Origin: Thiocapsa sp.
GTDB lineage: Bacteria > Pseudomonadota > Gammaproteobacteria > Chromatiales > Chromatiaceae
Assembly (NCBI RefSeq): GCF_018399035.1
Contig: NZ_CP073760.1
Location: forward strand, 1,674,001-1,738,000
Reading direction: 5' to 3'
Length of the DNA: 64,000 bases
The position numbers and the translations under genes are program-made. The notes below the pieces were generated by a model, which worked only from the letters and a program-made list of their open reading frames with translations, made no database searches and was not told the origin of the DNA. Shown here in pieces: positions 56,805 to 64,000 of the stretch (position 1 is the first letter of the stretch; each line of letters opens with the position of its first letter).

Positions 56805-57907
56805 CCGAGCACGACATCGACCTCGATCAGCTGTCCGTCGCGGTGAATCCGCAGGATGACCTTGTCCCCGACCCGATAGGCGTCGAGCAGCTCGACCAAC
56901 CTCTCGACCGAATCGACCTCGCGCCCGTCCACCCCGACGATGATGTCCGCTGCGGCAAGATCCCCGTCCCTGCCGATGACCGCAGCCTTCAACCCCGCCC
57001 GCGCAGCAGGCGAGCCCTCTTGGACCTGAAGGACCAATACACCGGCAACCCCGCCACGCTCGAGTAAGCGCCGGCTCAGATCCCGATCGGTCACGATGCC
57101 GAGCGTCGGTCTCACGTAACGACCGTAGGCAATCAGGCGCGGCACGACGCGATTGATGGTATCGACCGGCACGGCAAAGCCGATACCCGCAAAATTTCCC
57201 GACGGGCTGAAGATCGCCGTATTCATGCCGATGACGCGCCCGGCGCTGTCGATCAGGGGACCGCCCGAGTTCCCGGGGTTGATCGCCGCATCCGTCTGAA
57301 TCAGATGCTCGATCGTGCGCCCTTCATCCGACGGAATCGTCCGATCGAGCGCCGAGATCACCCCGCCGGTCAGGGAATAGTCCAACCCGAACGGATTGCC
57401 GATCGCCAAGACCTTCTGCCCGACCTTGAGATCGTGACTGGAGCCGATCGCCACCGGCGGCGGCCCGCCGGCGCCGCTGTCGATCCGCAACACCGCGATG
57501 TCGTGCTCCGGGCTGACACCGACCAATGCCGCCTCGTAGACCCGCTGATTGGACAACCTGACATAGGCCGCCTGCACGTCGGCAACCACATGATAATTGG
57601 TCACGACATGACCATGTCGGTCCCACATAAACCCGGAGCCCGTGCCGCGCGGGACCTCCAAGAGATTGCGCGACAGCAGATCCATGACCCGCCCGGAGGT
57701 GGTGATATAGACGACCGACGGACTGACCGACTCGAAGATCGCGATGGTCGTCTGCTCGTCGGCCGCCAAATCTCCACGCGCCATGATCTCGCGCGGTTCG
57801 GCTTGGTACCGGATGAAGAGATCCTCGATCCAGGGCCGGCTCGCCAATGCGATCAGGAAGAAGATGACGAACCAAAAAAGGAAGCGACTGAGGGCGAAGG
57901 CGTGCAT
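56801..57907 (-). CDS. HtrA/DegS-type periplasmic serine protease
   Basis: 368 residues from the ATG at 57907; the frame upstream shows no protein pattern. A single helix near the N-terminus (FLFWFVIFFLIALASRP) anchors it in the inner membrane. The trypsin-like domain has the complete triad: NYHVV (His), EHDIAVL (Asp), and GNSGGPL (Ser), with GTGSGF before them. One C-terminal PDZ domain follows (RPTLGIVTDRDLSRRL to DVVLG). One PDZ domain and an anchor are the DegS arrangement; a role in envelope stress response or quality control is inferred. Confidence 0.92.
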   Translation of the reverse strand: MHAFALSRFLFWFVIFFLIALASRPWIEDLFIRYQAEPREIMARGDLAADEQTTIAIFESVSPSVVYITTSGRVMDLLSRNLLEVPRGTGSGFMWDRHGHVVTNYHVVADVQAAYVRLSNQRVYEAALVGVSPEHDIAVLRIDSGAGGPPPVAIGSSHDLKVGQKVLAIGNPFGLDYSLTGGVISALDRTIPSDEGRTIEHLIQTDAAINPGNSGGPLIDSAGRVIGMNTAIFSPSGNFAGIGFAVPVDTINRVVPRLIAYGRYVRPTLGIVTDRDLSRRLLERGGVAGVLVLQVQEGSPAARAGLKAAVIGRDGDLAAADIIVGVDGREVDSVERLVELLDAYRVGDKVILRIHRDGQLIEVDVVLG

Positions 57908-57980
57908 GGATGCGCTGTGGCGAGAAACCGCTTGGGTTGTACCGGTTGACCCGAGGCCGCTGCGTTTCGACGCACCGGGC

Positions 57981-59051
57981 TCAAGCGGCCGCGACGCCCT
58001 GCTCGTCGGGCGGAATCGGCCAGGCCGTGAGAATGGCTTGGACCAGGGTCGCGAGCGGAATCGCAAAAAACACACCCCAGAAACCCCAGATCCCGCCGAA
58101 CACCAGAATCGCGACGATGATCGCGACCGGATGCAGATTCACCACCTCGGAGAACAGCAGCGGCACCAGGACATTGCCGTCGAGAGCCTGAATGACGAAA
58201 TAGGCCACCGCGATCCAAACAAAGGTCGGAGTCCAGCCCCACTGGAACCAGGCCACCAGCAGGACAGGTGCCGTGACCACGGCAGCCCCGATGTAGGGAA
58301 TGATGACCGAAAAACCGACCAGCAACGACAAGAGCATTGCATATTTGAGCCCGAAGCCGACGAAGGTGGCGTAGCTGACCAGCCAGACGATCAGGATCTC
58401 CCAGGCCTTGCCCCTGACATAATTGGAGATCTGGCGATCGACGTCCTTCCAGATCCCGGTCACGATCGTGCGTTGCTTCGGCAGGAACCGGTGAAACCAG
58501 CCAACGATCAACTTCTTGTCCTTCATGAAGAAAAATACGAGCAGCGGCATGAGAATGAGATAAACCAGGATGGTGATGACCCCGACGACGCTTGCGAGCG
58601 ACCAGGAGAGTACACGTTGCCCGAACATCACGGTCTCGGCCCTGATCACCCCGATCAACTCGGCGACCTGGGCCTCGGTCACCAGATCCGGGTAGTGCTC
58701 CGGCAGATCCAGGAGTGCCGTCGTCGCGACCGAGATCATCGACGGCAACTGCTGCACCAGCTCGGTGACTTGAAGCGACACCGAGGGCAGGACACCCACC
58801 AACACCAAGGCAACGAACGCCAAAAAGGCGACATACACCACCAAGACGCTCGCCAACCGCGGCAAACCGCGACGCTCGAGCGCCCCGACCAAGCCCTCGA
58901 GCAAATAGGCGATGACGATGCTGGCCAAGACAGGCATGAGCATGCGGCCCATGGTAATGACCACGGCAAACAGGATCAGCAGCAGGACGGCCAGGAAAAT
59001 GATCTGGGGGTCGGAGAAATAACGCCGAAACCAGTTCGCGACGATCTTCAT
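57981..59051 (-). CDS. AI-2E/PerM-family membrane transporter
   Basis: 356 residues from the ATG at 59051 (another at 59093 would overlap the upstream gene). About seven to eight membrane segments are visible (FLAVLLLILFAVVITMG, LASVLVVYVAFLAFVALVLVGV, VVGVITILVYLILMPLLVFFF, YAMLLSLLVGFSVIIPYIGAAV, FGGIWGFWGVFFAIPLATLVQ). The PYIGA and GFWG-FFAIPLA motifs are typical of the family. Members export diverse small molecules; the substrate here is unknown. It starts 11 bp after a small gene in the same direction. Confidence 0.9.
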   Translation of the reverse strand: MKIVANWFRRYFSDPQIIFLAVLLLILFAVVITMGRMLMPVLASIVIAYLLEGLVGALERRGLPRLASVLVVYVAFLAFVALVLVGVLPSVSLQVTELVQQLPSMISVATTALLDLPEHYPDLVTEAQVAELIGVIRAETVMFGQRVLSWSLASVVGVITILVYLILMPLLVFFFMKDKKLIVGWFHRFLPKQRTIVTGIWKDVDRQISNYVRGKAWEILIVWLVSYATFVGFGLKYAMLLSLLVGFSVIIPYIGAAVVTAPVLLVAWFQWGWTPTFVWIAVAYFVIQALDGNVLVPLLFSEVVNLHPVAIIVAILVFGGIWGFWGVFFAIPLATLVQAILTAWPIPPDEQGVAAA

Positions 59052-59061
59052 ATGGACTGGA

Positions 59062-59445
59062 TCAGCCTTCCGAGGGGTGTTTGGCTCGGTCATCGCGGTA
59101 GTGACGAGCGAACAGCGCTTCGAGATCGTCGATGACCTCGTTTGCGGGACGACCTTGCAGGACGTGCGCGGACATGAGCGCCGAGGTTTCGTTGAGCATG
59201 GGTCCGCGATCGAGCATCTCGTAGGTCTTCGACAGACGCTTGATCGCGCCGACCACGCTTTCCGTGGCCGGACGCGGCATCGGAATCGGTTCGCGTGGCC
59301 CGCGATGCGGCGGCTGCGTCGCGGCCCCGCGCTGCACGAGAAACTCGGCGAATGCGAGCAGCGTTTCGCGCTCCTCGGCAGCGAGCGCACGAAACGACCG
59401 CACGAGACGGCGCTCCGACTCAGATCCTTGAATTCGACTCATCAC
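59062..59445 (-). CDS. Conserved-looking hypothetical cytoplasmic protein
   Basis: 127 residues, no signal peptide or membrane helix. RSFRALAAEERETLLAFAEFLVQRG near the start and LSKTYEMLDRGPMLNETSALMSAHVLQGRPANEVIDDLEALF later suggest an all-helical protein. The second half would be consistent with a small regulator or adaptor, but no family is recognised. It is probably co-transcribed with the PerM-like gene (11-bp gap). Confidence 0.65.
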   Translation of the reverse strand: MMSRIQGSESERRLVRSFRALAAEERETLLAFAEFLVQRGAATQPPHRGPREPIPMPRPATESVVGAIKRLSKTYEMLDRGPMLNETSALMSAHVLQGRPANEVIDDLEALFARHYRDDRAKHPSEG

Positions 59446-59557
59446 GGGAAATGGCTCAGTGGAGATTCGAGGGTCGGGTCCGGGGATAGCCGCAGCGGAT
59501 CGGCGGCTTTGCAGTCGCTCGCAGAGGAGTGGTTACGGGGTCCATCGCGTTTCGGCG

Positions 59558-60460
59558 TCAGTCGTCGTGCTCACGGCAGTAGGCCCGCGCAAACTCCAGC
59601 AGCTCTTCCATGACGCGCAGCCGAAACTTCTGTTTCTGATGGACGAAGGAGAAAGGGCGATCCAGAGGCGGATCCAGGTTGAGCGCAACCAGCGTTCTCA
59701 GCTTGAGCTCTTTCTGAATCGTCGCCCCCGAGACCACCGACACGCCCATCCCGGCCTCGACGGCGCCTTTCACGGCCTCGGGACTTCCCAACTCCATCGA
59801 GACCTTGAGCACCGAATGACAGTCGTGTTGCAGGTTCAGGTAATCGTTGATCACCTCGCGCGTTCCCGATCCCTCTTCACGGCAGATGAAGGGGTACTCG
59901 AGGAGGCGCTCGAAGGTCACCATCTCGGCACCGGCAAGCGGATGACCGGGCGGGACGATCGCGAAGAGTTGATCGCGCTTGCAATGCTCCACGACCAGGT
60001 TCTTGTTCCCGACCGGCGCCTCGACCACTCCCAAATCAATGGTGTTGTTCTCCACCATCGAGACGATCCCGTCGCTGTTGGAGACCTTCAGGTGGATGGT
60101 CACATCCGGATAGCGCACCTTGAAATCACCCAGAAGGGTCGGGAGCATATACTCGGCGATGGTCGTACTCGCACCGATCGCCAGCGCACCGCTGATCTCG
60201 CCGGTGATCTCGCGAACCGCGTTCTCCATTTCGGCGTAGAGCTCGAAGATGCGATCCGCCGAGCCGAATACCGTCTTCCCCGCATCAGTCAGGCTGATCC
60301 GGTTGTGCGTCCGGTCGAACAGGCGCGTGTTGAAGTGCTCCTCCAACTGACGCACCTGAAAGGTGACGGCCGGCTGGGTCATATGCAGCACTTCGGCCGC
60401 CTTCGTGAAGCTCAGCAGCCGAGCGACCGTATGAAAAACCTGGAGTCTGCGATCTGCCAT
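59558..60460 (-). CDS. LysR-type transcriptional regulator
   Basis: 300 residues, standard length. The N-terminal winged helix-turn-helix is FHTVARLLSFTKAAEVLHMTQPAVTFQVRQLEEHF; the effector domain follows (LAIGASTTIAEYMLPTLLGDFKVRYPDVTIHLKVS, then MVENNTIDLGVVEAP). A LysR-style box (60492-60506) lies just upstream of its start, suggesting autoregulation. It is divergent from the fadL-like gene 238 bp away and may also act on it; the effector is unknown. Confidence 0.93.
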   Translation of the reverse strand: MADRRLQVFHTVARLLSFTKAAEVLHMTQPAVTFQVRQLEEHFNTRLFDRTHNRISLTDAGKTVFGSADRIFELYAEMENAVREITGEISGALAIGASTTIAEYMLPTLLGDFKVRYPDVTIHLKVSNSDGIVSMVENNTIDLGVVEAPVGNKNLVVEHCKRDQLFAIVPPGHPLAGAEMVTFERLLEYPFICREEGSGTREVINDYLNLQHDCHSVLKVSMELGSPEAVKGAVEAGMGVSVVSGATIQKELKLRTLVALNLDPPLDRPFSFVHQKQKFRLRVMEELLEFARAYCREHDD

Positions 60461-60491
60461 CCGAAGACCACGTCAAGATGACGATAGCGAA

Positions 60492-60506
60492 ATAAACGCG
60501 ATTTAT
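60492..60506. promoter_or_regulatory. Probable LysR operator (T-N11-A dyad)
   Basis: ATAAACGCGATTTAT is an interrupted dyad (ATAAA/TTTAT) with T at 60493 and A at 60505, i.e. T-N11-A. It lies 32 bp upstream of the LysR-type gene in the divergent interval, where autoregulatory sites of this family are usually found. Confidence 0.45.
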
Positions 60507-60698
60507 ATCACAATCACGGGATGTGGGGGTAGCGCTGCGCGGTCATTTGGATGCCGATCGGAAAGAGACCGAAAACACGGGTATAGGGGCGATCAAGGAG
60601 ACGAATTTTTCGCAACAACCCCTGGATAAATGTGGCATCTTCGCCTAAAGTTCGGCGCAGAAAAACAACGGACACCGACACGACGAGGAGCCTCCCCC

Positions 60699-61988
60699 AT
60701 GAAACAACAGATCGCTCGTGCGATTGCGACCGCCATCGCCGCCGGCGGCTTCGTCGCTGCCGGCCAATCGCTCGCCGCGGGCTTTTCACTCCCGGAGGCA
60801 TCGACTGCAGGCATCGGACTGGCGAACGCCTTGGTCGCGAACCCCGAAGAGATCGGCGCCTTTGCCTACAATCCGGCCGCCATGGGATTTCACGACACAT
60901 CAAGCGTCTCGCTGGGCGCGCTCCTGATCAATCCCAACTTCAGTGTTCGAACCGCCTCGGGGCAACACGACAGCCAAGGCGCCGACTGGACAGCAACCCC
61001 GATAATCCAGGCCGCACTGCGGATCAACGAGGATTGGCGTATCGGCCTGGGGATCACGGCCCCTTTCGGGCTCGAGACCCGCTGGGCGGACGGAACCTTC
61101 CCCGTCCTGAGCGGAACTGCACGCATCCCGGCTCCGCCGCCGCTGGATCCGAACGTTCCGCGCGGCCAACCCACCGCAAGCAAGCTCGAGATCCTCGACG
61201 TCTCCCCGACCGTCGCCTATCGCGTGAACGACAATCTCAGCCTGTCCGGCGGCCTGGACATCTACTGGGTAAAGAACGCCCAGCTCGATTCGACGGCGGG
61301 GCGACTCAGCGGCGATGGCGCCGATCTCGGCTTCAACCTGAGCGCACTGTATCGATACGAGGCATGGAGCTTCGGCGCCGCCTTTCGCTCCGGCGCAACC
61401 GTCGGACTTTCAGGGGAGTACCAGCCCTTGAGCCGAACCCTGGTCGCGATCGGCCGGCTCCCGCCCGGACAGAACGCCAAGGTGGATGTCGACCTACCCT
61501 GGCGTCTGCAGCTCGGCGCCCGCTATGCCTTTTCCGACGCCTTGGCCGTCGAGCTCGACTGGTCGCGCACGGGCTGGAGCGCGTTCAGCACGCTCAAGGT
61601 CGATGGCACGCGTACGGGGGAGACGATCTTTACCGATACGAATGACTGGAAAGACAGCAACGCGTACCGACTCGGCGTCACCTATCACGTCCTGCCGGAG
61701 ACCCAGCTTCGTTTCGGCTACTCCTACGACGAGACGGGGCAGGACGACGCCCATTTCAGTGCGCGCGTGCCGGACAACGACCGCCACCTCTTCGGCATCG
61801 GCGTCGCACATCTCCTCGGCGATGGCCTGTCGATCGAAGCGGGATACATGTACGTCAAGGCAAACGATCGCACCATTCGCAGCAGCACACCGTATCGCGG
61901 CGGAGACGTCAACGGAACGGATGCGCTCGACGGCGATTACGAGATGGACGCGCATCTCATCGGACTCGGGATCGTCAAGGTTTTCTGA
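60699..61988 (+). CDS. FadL-family outer-membrane transporter
   Basis: 429 residues from the ATG at 60699, preceded by GAGGAG. The signal peptide (IATAIAAGGFVAAGQSLAAG) is followed by FSLPEASTAGIGLANALVANPEEIGAFAYNPAAMG, the FadL N-terminal hatch signature with the NPA motif. The remainder is a beta-barrel (WRIGLGITAPFGLETRWA, LSLSGGLDIYWVKNAQ, LQLGARYAFSDALAVELDWSRTGWS). The family takes up hydrophobic compounds such as fatty acids or aromatic hydrocarbons. Protein ends in VKVF with terminal aromatic residue. Confidence 0.93.
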   Translation: MKQQIARAIATAIAAGGFVAAGQSLAAGFSLPEASTAGIGLANALVANPEEIGAFAYNPAAMGFHDTSSVSLGALLINPNFSVRTASGQHDSQGADWTATPIIQAALRINEDWRIGLGITAPFGLETRWADGTFPVLSGTARIPAPPPLDPNVPRGQPTASKLEILDVSPTVAYRVNDNLSLSGGLDIYWVKNAQLDSTAGRLSGDGADLGFNLSALYRYEAWSFGAAFRSGATVGLSGEYQPLSRTLVAIGRLPPGQNAKVDVDLPWRLQLGARYAFSDALAVELDWSRTGWSAFSTLKVDGTRTGETIFTDTNDWKDSNAYRLGVTYHVLPETQLRFGYSYDETGQDDAHFSARVPDNDRHLFGIGVAHLLGDGLSIEAGYMYVKANDRTIRSSTPYRGGDVNGTDALDGDYEMDAHLIGLGIVKVF

Positions 61989-62001
61989 AACGCTAAACCT
62001 C

Positions 62002-62086
62002 TAAACCGCGCCGGCTCCAACAGTCGTCGGAGCCGGCGCGGCCAAGCCATCCAACAAATTACGCATACCGCACCGGGCGCGGTTTA
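62002..62086. repeat. MITE-like repeat, copy 2, with terminator-like hairpin
   Basis: TAAACCGCGC (62002) and GCGCGGTTTA (ending 62086) form the inverted termini. Inside, CCGCGCCGGCTCC (62006-62018) pairs perfectly with GGAGCCGGCGCGG (62029-62041). The right 23 bases agree with copy 1 at 22 positions. It lies 13 bp after the fadL-like stop and may act as its transcription terminator. Confidence 0.8.
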
Positions 62087-62644
62087 AACCGCTCTGGAGC
62101 GGTATGCGCAGATGTTGGCTCCTGATTAGCAGGGAGATTCAGCGACGCCCCGAATCCACGATTCAGAGCGGAAGGCATGAAGTCAAGGCGTTGGGCCGCC
62201 CCTTCAGGGCTTCAGATGGATGGGGATCGTGATCCCGGGGCGTTGCCCCGGGCTCGCGTGGTGAGCCCCGTTGGGGCAGCAGAACCCGCTGGCTTCGATT
62301 CATGGCCATGGCAGGCTCAGTCGGATGGTGGATCAGGGCGCAGTCTGCGCCGATCGGTGGCTCATTCCGTGAGCCTGGCGGAAGATTCTTTTGGACTCAC
62401 TCGGAGCTCAGCGTCTCGCTCTGAACACGGTTCCATAGAATGCCGGGTTAAATCTTGACGCACTGAAGAACGCAAAACGTCGTGGACATCCAAAGATGCC
62501 GCGACGGCTGCAGGCAAAATTCAGAAGAGAACCGACGAAGAACGCCGCCCCGAGGGCGGCGTTCTTCGTGACTAACCCGGTGCGACGCAACAGCGCCCCG
62601 GACAGGCGTCAGGCAAGACCCGCGCGCGAGGCGCGGGGCGCGCT
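62087..62644. other. Non-coding region with several hairpins
   Basis: About 560 bp between convergent genes without a credible ORF. Visible hairpins: ACCGCTC/GAGCGGT (62088-62103), CCCGGGGC-GTT-GCCCCGGG (62234-62252) and the long stem at 62535-62569. GGGGCGTTGCCCC-type hairpins look like a dispersed intergenic repeat. Confidence 0.5.
62535..62569 (-). terminator. Probable terminator of the rhd-tusA-dsrE2 transcript
   Basis: ACGAAGAACGCCGCCC (62535-62550) pairs perfectly, 16 bp, with its inverse copy (62554-62569) around a three-base CGA loop, about 75 bp beyond the dsrE2-like stop. In the leftward direction the descending arm ends GTTCTTCGT, moderately T-rich. It could serve transcripts from either side. 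Confidence 0.6.
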
Positions 62645-63124
62645 TTAGATATAGAGACAGATGTCGCTTTGTCCCGCAAACTCAAAGAAGGCTGCCGCAC
62701 CCGCATACTCCACACCGTCGATGAACTCGGCCGGGTTCATATCGAACAGGTCGACCGTCATCTGGCAGGCGATCAGCTTGACCTCGGCCTCTTGGCAAAG
62801 ATCCCGCAGCTCTTCGACGCTGGCCACACCCTTGTCCTTCATCTTCTTCTTCATCATCGCGGTCATCATGCCCTGCATGCCGGGCAAGGTCAGACCCAGG
62901 ACCGGGAACCACTTGTCCATGCCCATCGGCATGGGCATTCCGGGGTTGCCCAGCGGGGTCACCTCGAGAGCGAGCTTCTTCTTCAGGAGCTGGAGCCCGT
63001 AGAAGGTAAAGAAGATCTGTGTCTCGTAGCCGAGCGCGGATGCGGTCGAGGCCAGGATAAAGGGTGGGTAGGCCCAATCCAGAGAGCCTTTAGTGGCGAT
63101 AATGGCGAGTTTCTTTTCTTCCAT
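62645..63124 (-). CDS. dsrE2: DsrE2-family sulfur-carrier protein
   Basis: 159 residues: KKLAIIATKGSLDWAYPPFILASTASALGYETQIFFTFYGLQLL, then LGNPGMPMPMGMDKWFPVLG and MMKKKMKDKGVASVEELRDLCQEAEVKLIACQMTVDLFDM. This is the DsrE2 type, not the DsrE of the dsrEFH complex. Cys110 and Cys120 are the likely persulfide carriers. In Allochromatium vinosum the products of rhd-tusA-dsrE2 pass sulfane sulfur to the oxidative Dsr pathway; the same order is found here. Located in or at the inner membrane in related species. Confidence 0.9.
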   Translation of the reverse strand: MEEKKLAIIATKGSLDWAYPPFILASTASALGYETQIFFTFYGLQLLKKKLALEVTPLGNPGMPMPMGMDKWFPVLGLTLPGMQGMMTAMMKKKMKDKGVASVEELRDLCQEAEVKLIACQMTVDLFDMNPAEFIDGVEYAGAAAFFEFAGQSDICLYI

Positions 63125-63188
63125 CGTGTCCTCCTCGCGGGTCGATTGGCTCGCGGGTTGTTTCGGTTTGGCGAGACGGCTCGGGCCG

Positions 63189-63419
63189 TCAGCCCTTCTT
63201 GATCAGAAAGTGAAATTTGCCGCCGTCTTCCTTCGACTCCATCAGCTCGTTGCCGGTCTGCTTGGCGAAGGCATCGAAATCCTTGACCGAGCCTGGATCG
63301 GTGGCGACAACGTGCAGCACTTGGCCGGAATCCATCGCGTTCAGCGTCTTCTTCGCACGTAAAATCGGGAGCGGGCAATTCAGGCCGCTGGCGTCGAGCT
63401 CTTGGTCAAAATCTGCCAT
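63189..63419 (-). CDS. tusA: Sulfur-carrier protein TusA
   Basis: 76 residues, standard size. ELDASGLNCPLPILRAKKTLNAM holds the conserved CPxP motif with the sulfur-accepting Cys15, and LHVVATDPGSVKDFDAFAKQTGNEL completes the two-layer fold. TusA relays persulfide sulfur from rhodanese to other acceptors such as DsrE2 and DsrEFH in sulfur oxidisers. It stands 64 bp upstream of the dsrE2 gene and is transcribed in the same direction. Confidence 0.95.
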   Translation of the reverse strand: MADFDQELDASGLNCPLPILRAKKTLNAMDSGQVLHVVATDPGSVKDFDAFAKQTGNELMESKEDGGKFHFLIKKG

Positions 63420-63585
63420 GGAGTACCTCCGGTCGGGTGCTGTTTTAGAATATCAGTAGACACAAGAATTCGGTTTTATAGGCGAAACAGGCCGAAAAGG
63501 CAAGGCGCCGAGAGCGGCCTCGAGAAGCCGCGCTCGGGCGGTCGCGCGACCGCCGCGATGGCGGCGATGTCTGCGTCTCGACGAC
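63420..63585. other. rhd-tusA intergenic region with GC palindrome
   Basis: 166 bp. GCGGTCGCGCGACCGC (63538-63553) is a perfect 16-bp palindrome, and further GC-rich stems follow. The AT-rich stretch ATATCAGTAGACAC near 63451 could be part of a separate tusA promoter. The gap suggests rhd and tusA may be partly independently expressed. Confidence 0.5.
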
Positions 63586-63897
63586 TCAAGCGATCGGGTA
63601 ACCGTGCCGCGCCCAGGCGATGATCCCCCCGCGCAGATTCAGGACACGGTCGTACCCTTGCTGCAGCATGTAAGCGCACGCCTGGTAGGAGCGGGCGCCG
63701 CTGCGGCAGTACAGAACGACATCGCGATCTTTAGGCAACTCGCTGATTCGAATCGGTATCAGATGCATCGGGACCTGCATGGCGCCGGGTATTGCGCCTT
63801 GGGCGATCTCGGCCGGAGTGCGAATATCCACAAGCAAAACATCCTCGCCGCCCGCGATGCGACGGTGCAGCGATTCGGAGTCGATCTCGTTGATCAC
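63586..63897 (-). CDS. rhd: Single-domain rhodanese (sulfurtransferase)
   Basis: 103 residues. DVLLVDIRTPAEIAQGAIPGAMQVP is the family's first motif and VVLYCRSGARSYQACAYMLQQGY contains the active-site loop CRSGAR with Cys64. Rhodaneses move sulfane sulfur between donors and nucleophiles; here it should load TusA. It is cytoplasmic: no signal peptide. First gene of the rhd-tusA-dsrE2 set. Confidence 0.95.
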   Translation of the reverse strand: MINEIDSESLHRRIAGGEDVLLVDIRTPAEIAQGAIPGAMQVPMHLIPIRISELPKDRDVVLYCRSGARSYQACAYMLQQGYDRVLNLRGGIIAWARHGYPIA

Positions 63898-64000
63898 ATC
63901 AATCGTCCTACCACAAACCTAAGTATTTAAGTATATTAAGGACTTTTGACGAGCAACTCAACGACCCTCATGGGTTACCCATAGCGATCATGACCATGGA
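63898..64000. promoter_or_regulatory. Promoter region of rhd-tusA-dsrE2
   Basis: AT-rich sequence (CTAAGTATTTAAGTATATTAAGGAC at 63918-63942 in part) immediately upstream of the leftward rhd start contrasts with its GC-rich surroundings and likely holds the -10 region. Exact boxes cannot be assigned. Confidence 0.4.

Overview
The window comes from a high-GC gammaproteobacterium, most likely a purple sulfur bacterium of the Chromatiaceae (Allochromatium/Thiocapsa relatives). The evidence is a rhodanese-TusA-DsrE2 sulfur-transfer cluster at the right end, a standard gammaproteobacterial rpsU-yqeY-dnaG-rpoD block, and the overall protein style. The genus is an inference; no marker settles it.

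The window has two halves. Positions 1 to about 46,900 are an accessory, cell-surface-polysaccharide region. It starts with a very large secreted protein of near-identical tandem repeats ending in an SGNH/GDSL esterase domain. A nearly intact IS66-type element (7254-9942, clear 8-bp target duplication) separates it from a Wza-like exporter, an outer-membrane beta-barrel and a Wzz-like chain-length protein (10449-14358). Two sulfotransferases, a nucleotide-sugar cassette (cytidylyltransferase, RmlC-like epimerase, SAF oxidoreductase, NAD-dependent epimerase/decarboxylase, UDP-glucose dehydrogenase), a hexapeptide acyltransferase, a membrane-anchored PQQ-type sugar dehydrogenase with a cytochrome c domain, an ATP-grasp ligase, a PIG-L deacetylase, several glycosyltransferases and a Wzm/Wzt ABC exporter follow, interspersed with decayed IS66, ISAs1, IS3, ISNCY and other transposase remains.

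Next to the core half lies a compact cluster (43217-46477): a nucleotidyltransferase-fold protein, an HPr-kinase-like P-loop protein, a small protein with a twin-arginine-like leader, and a PqqD-like peptide chaperone. It looks like a peptide- or protein-modifying system with no established function and is the best candidate here for an undescribed system.

Positions 46,928 to 64,000 are conserved chromosome: tRNA-Ile(CAU), rpoD, dnaG, yqeY, rpsU, tRNA-Thr(CGU), a pair of paralogous secreted proteins, TrkH, a TPR protein, a zinc-ribbon-like protein, an HtrA-type protease, a PerM/AI-2E transporter, a LysR regulator, a FadL-family porin and rhd-tusA-dsrE2. Small repeats with TAAACCGCG termini sit at or beside stop codons here.

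Several genes (repeat protein, IS66 transposase and its partner, wzt) are broken by single-base deletions, mostly in homopolymer runs. This pattern suggests sequencing or assembly error at least as much as true gene decay.
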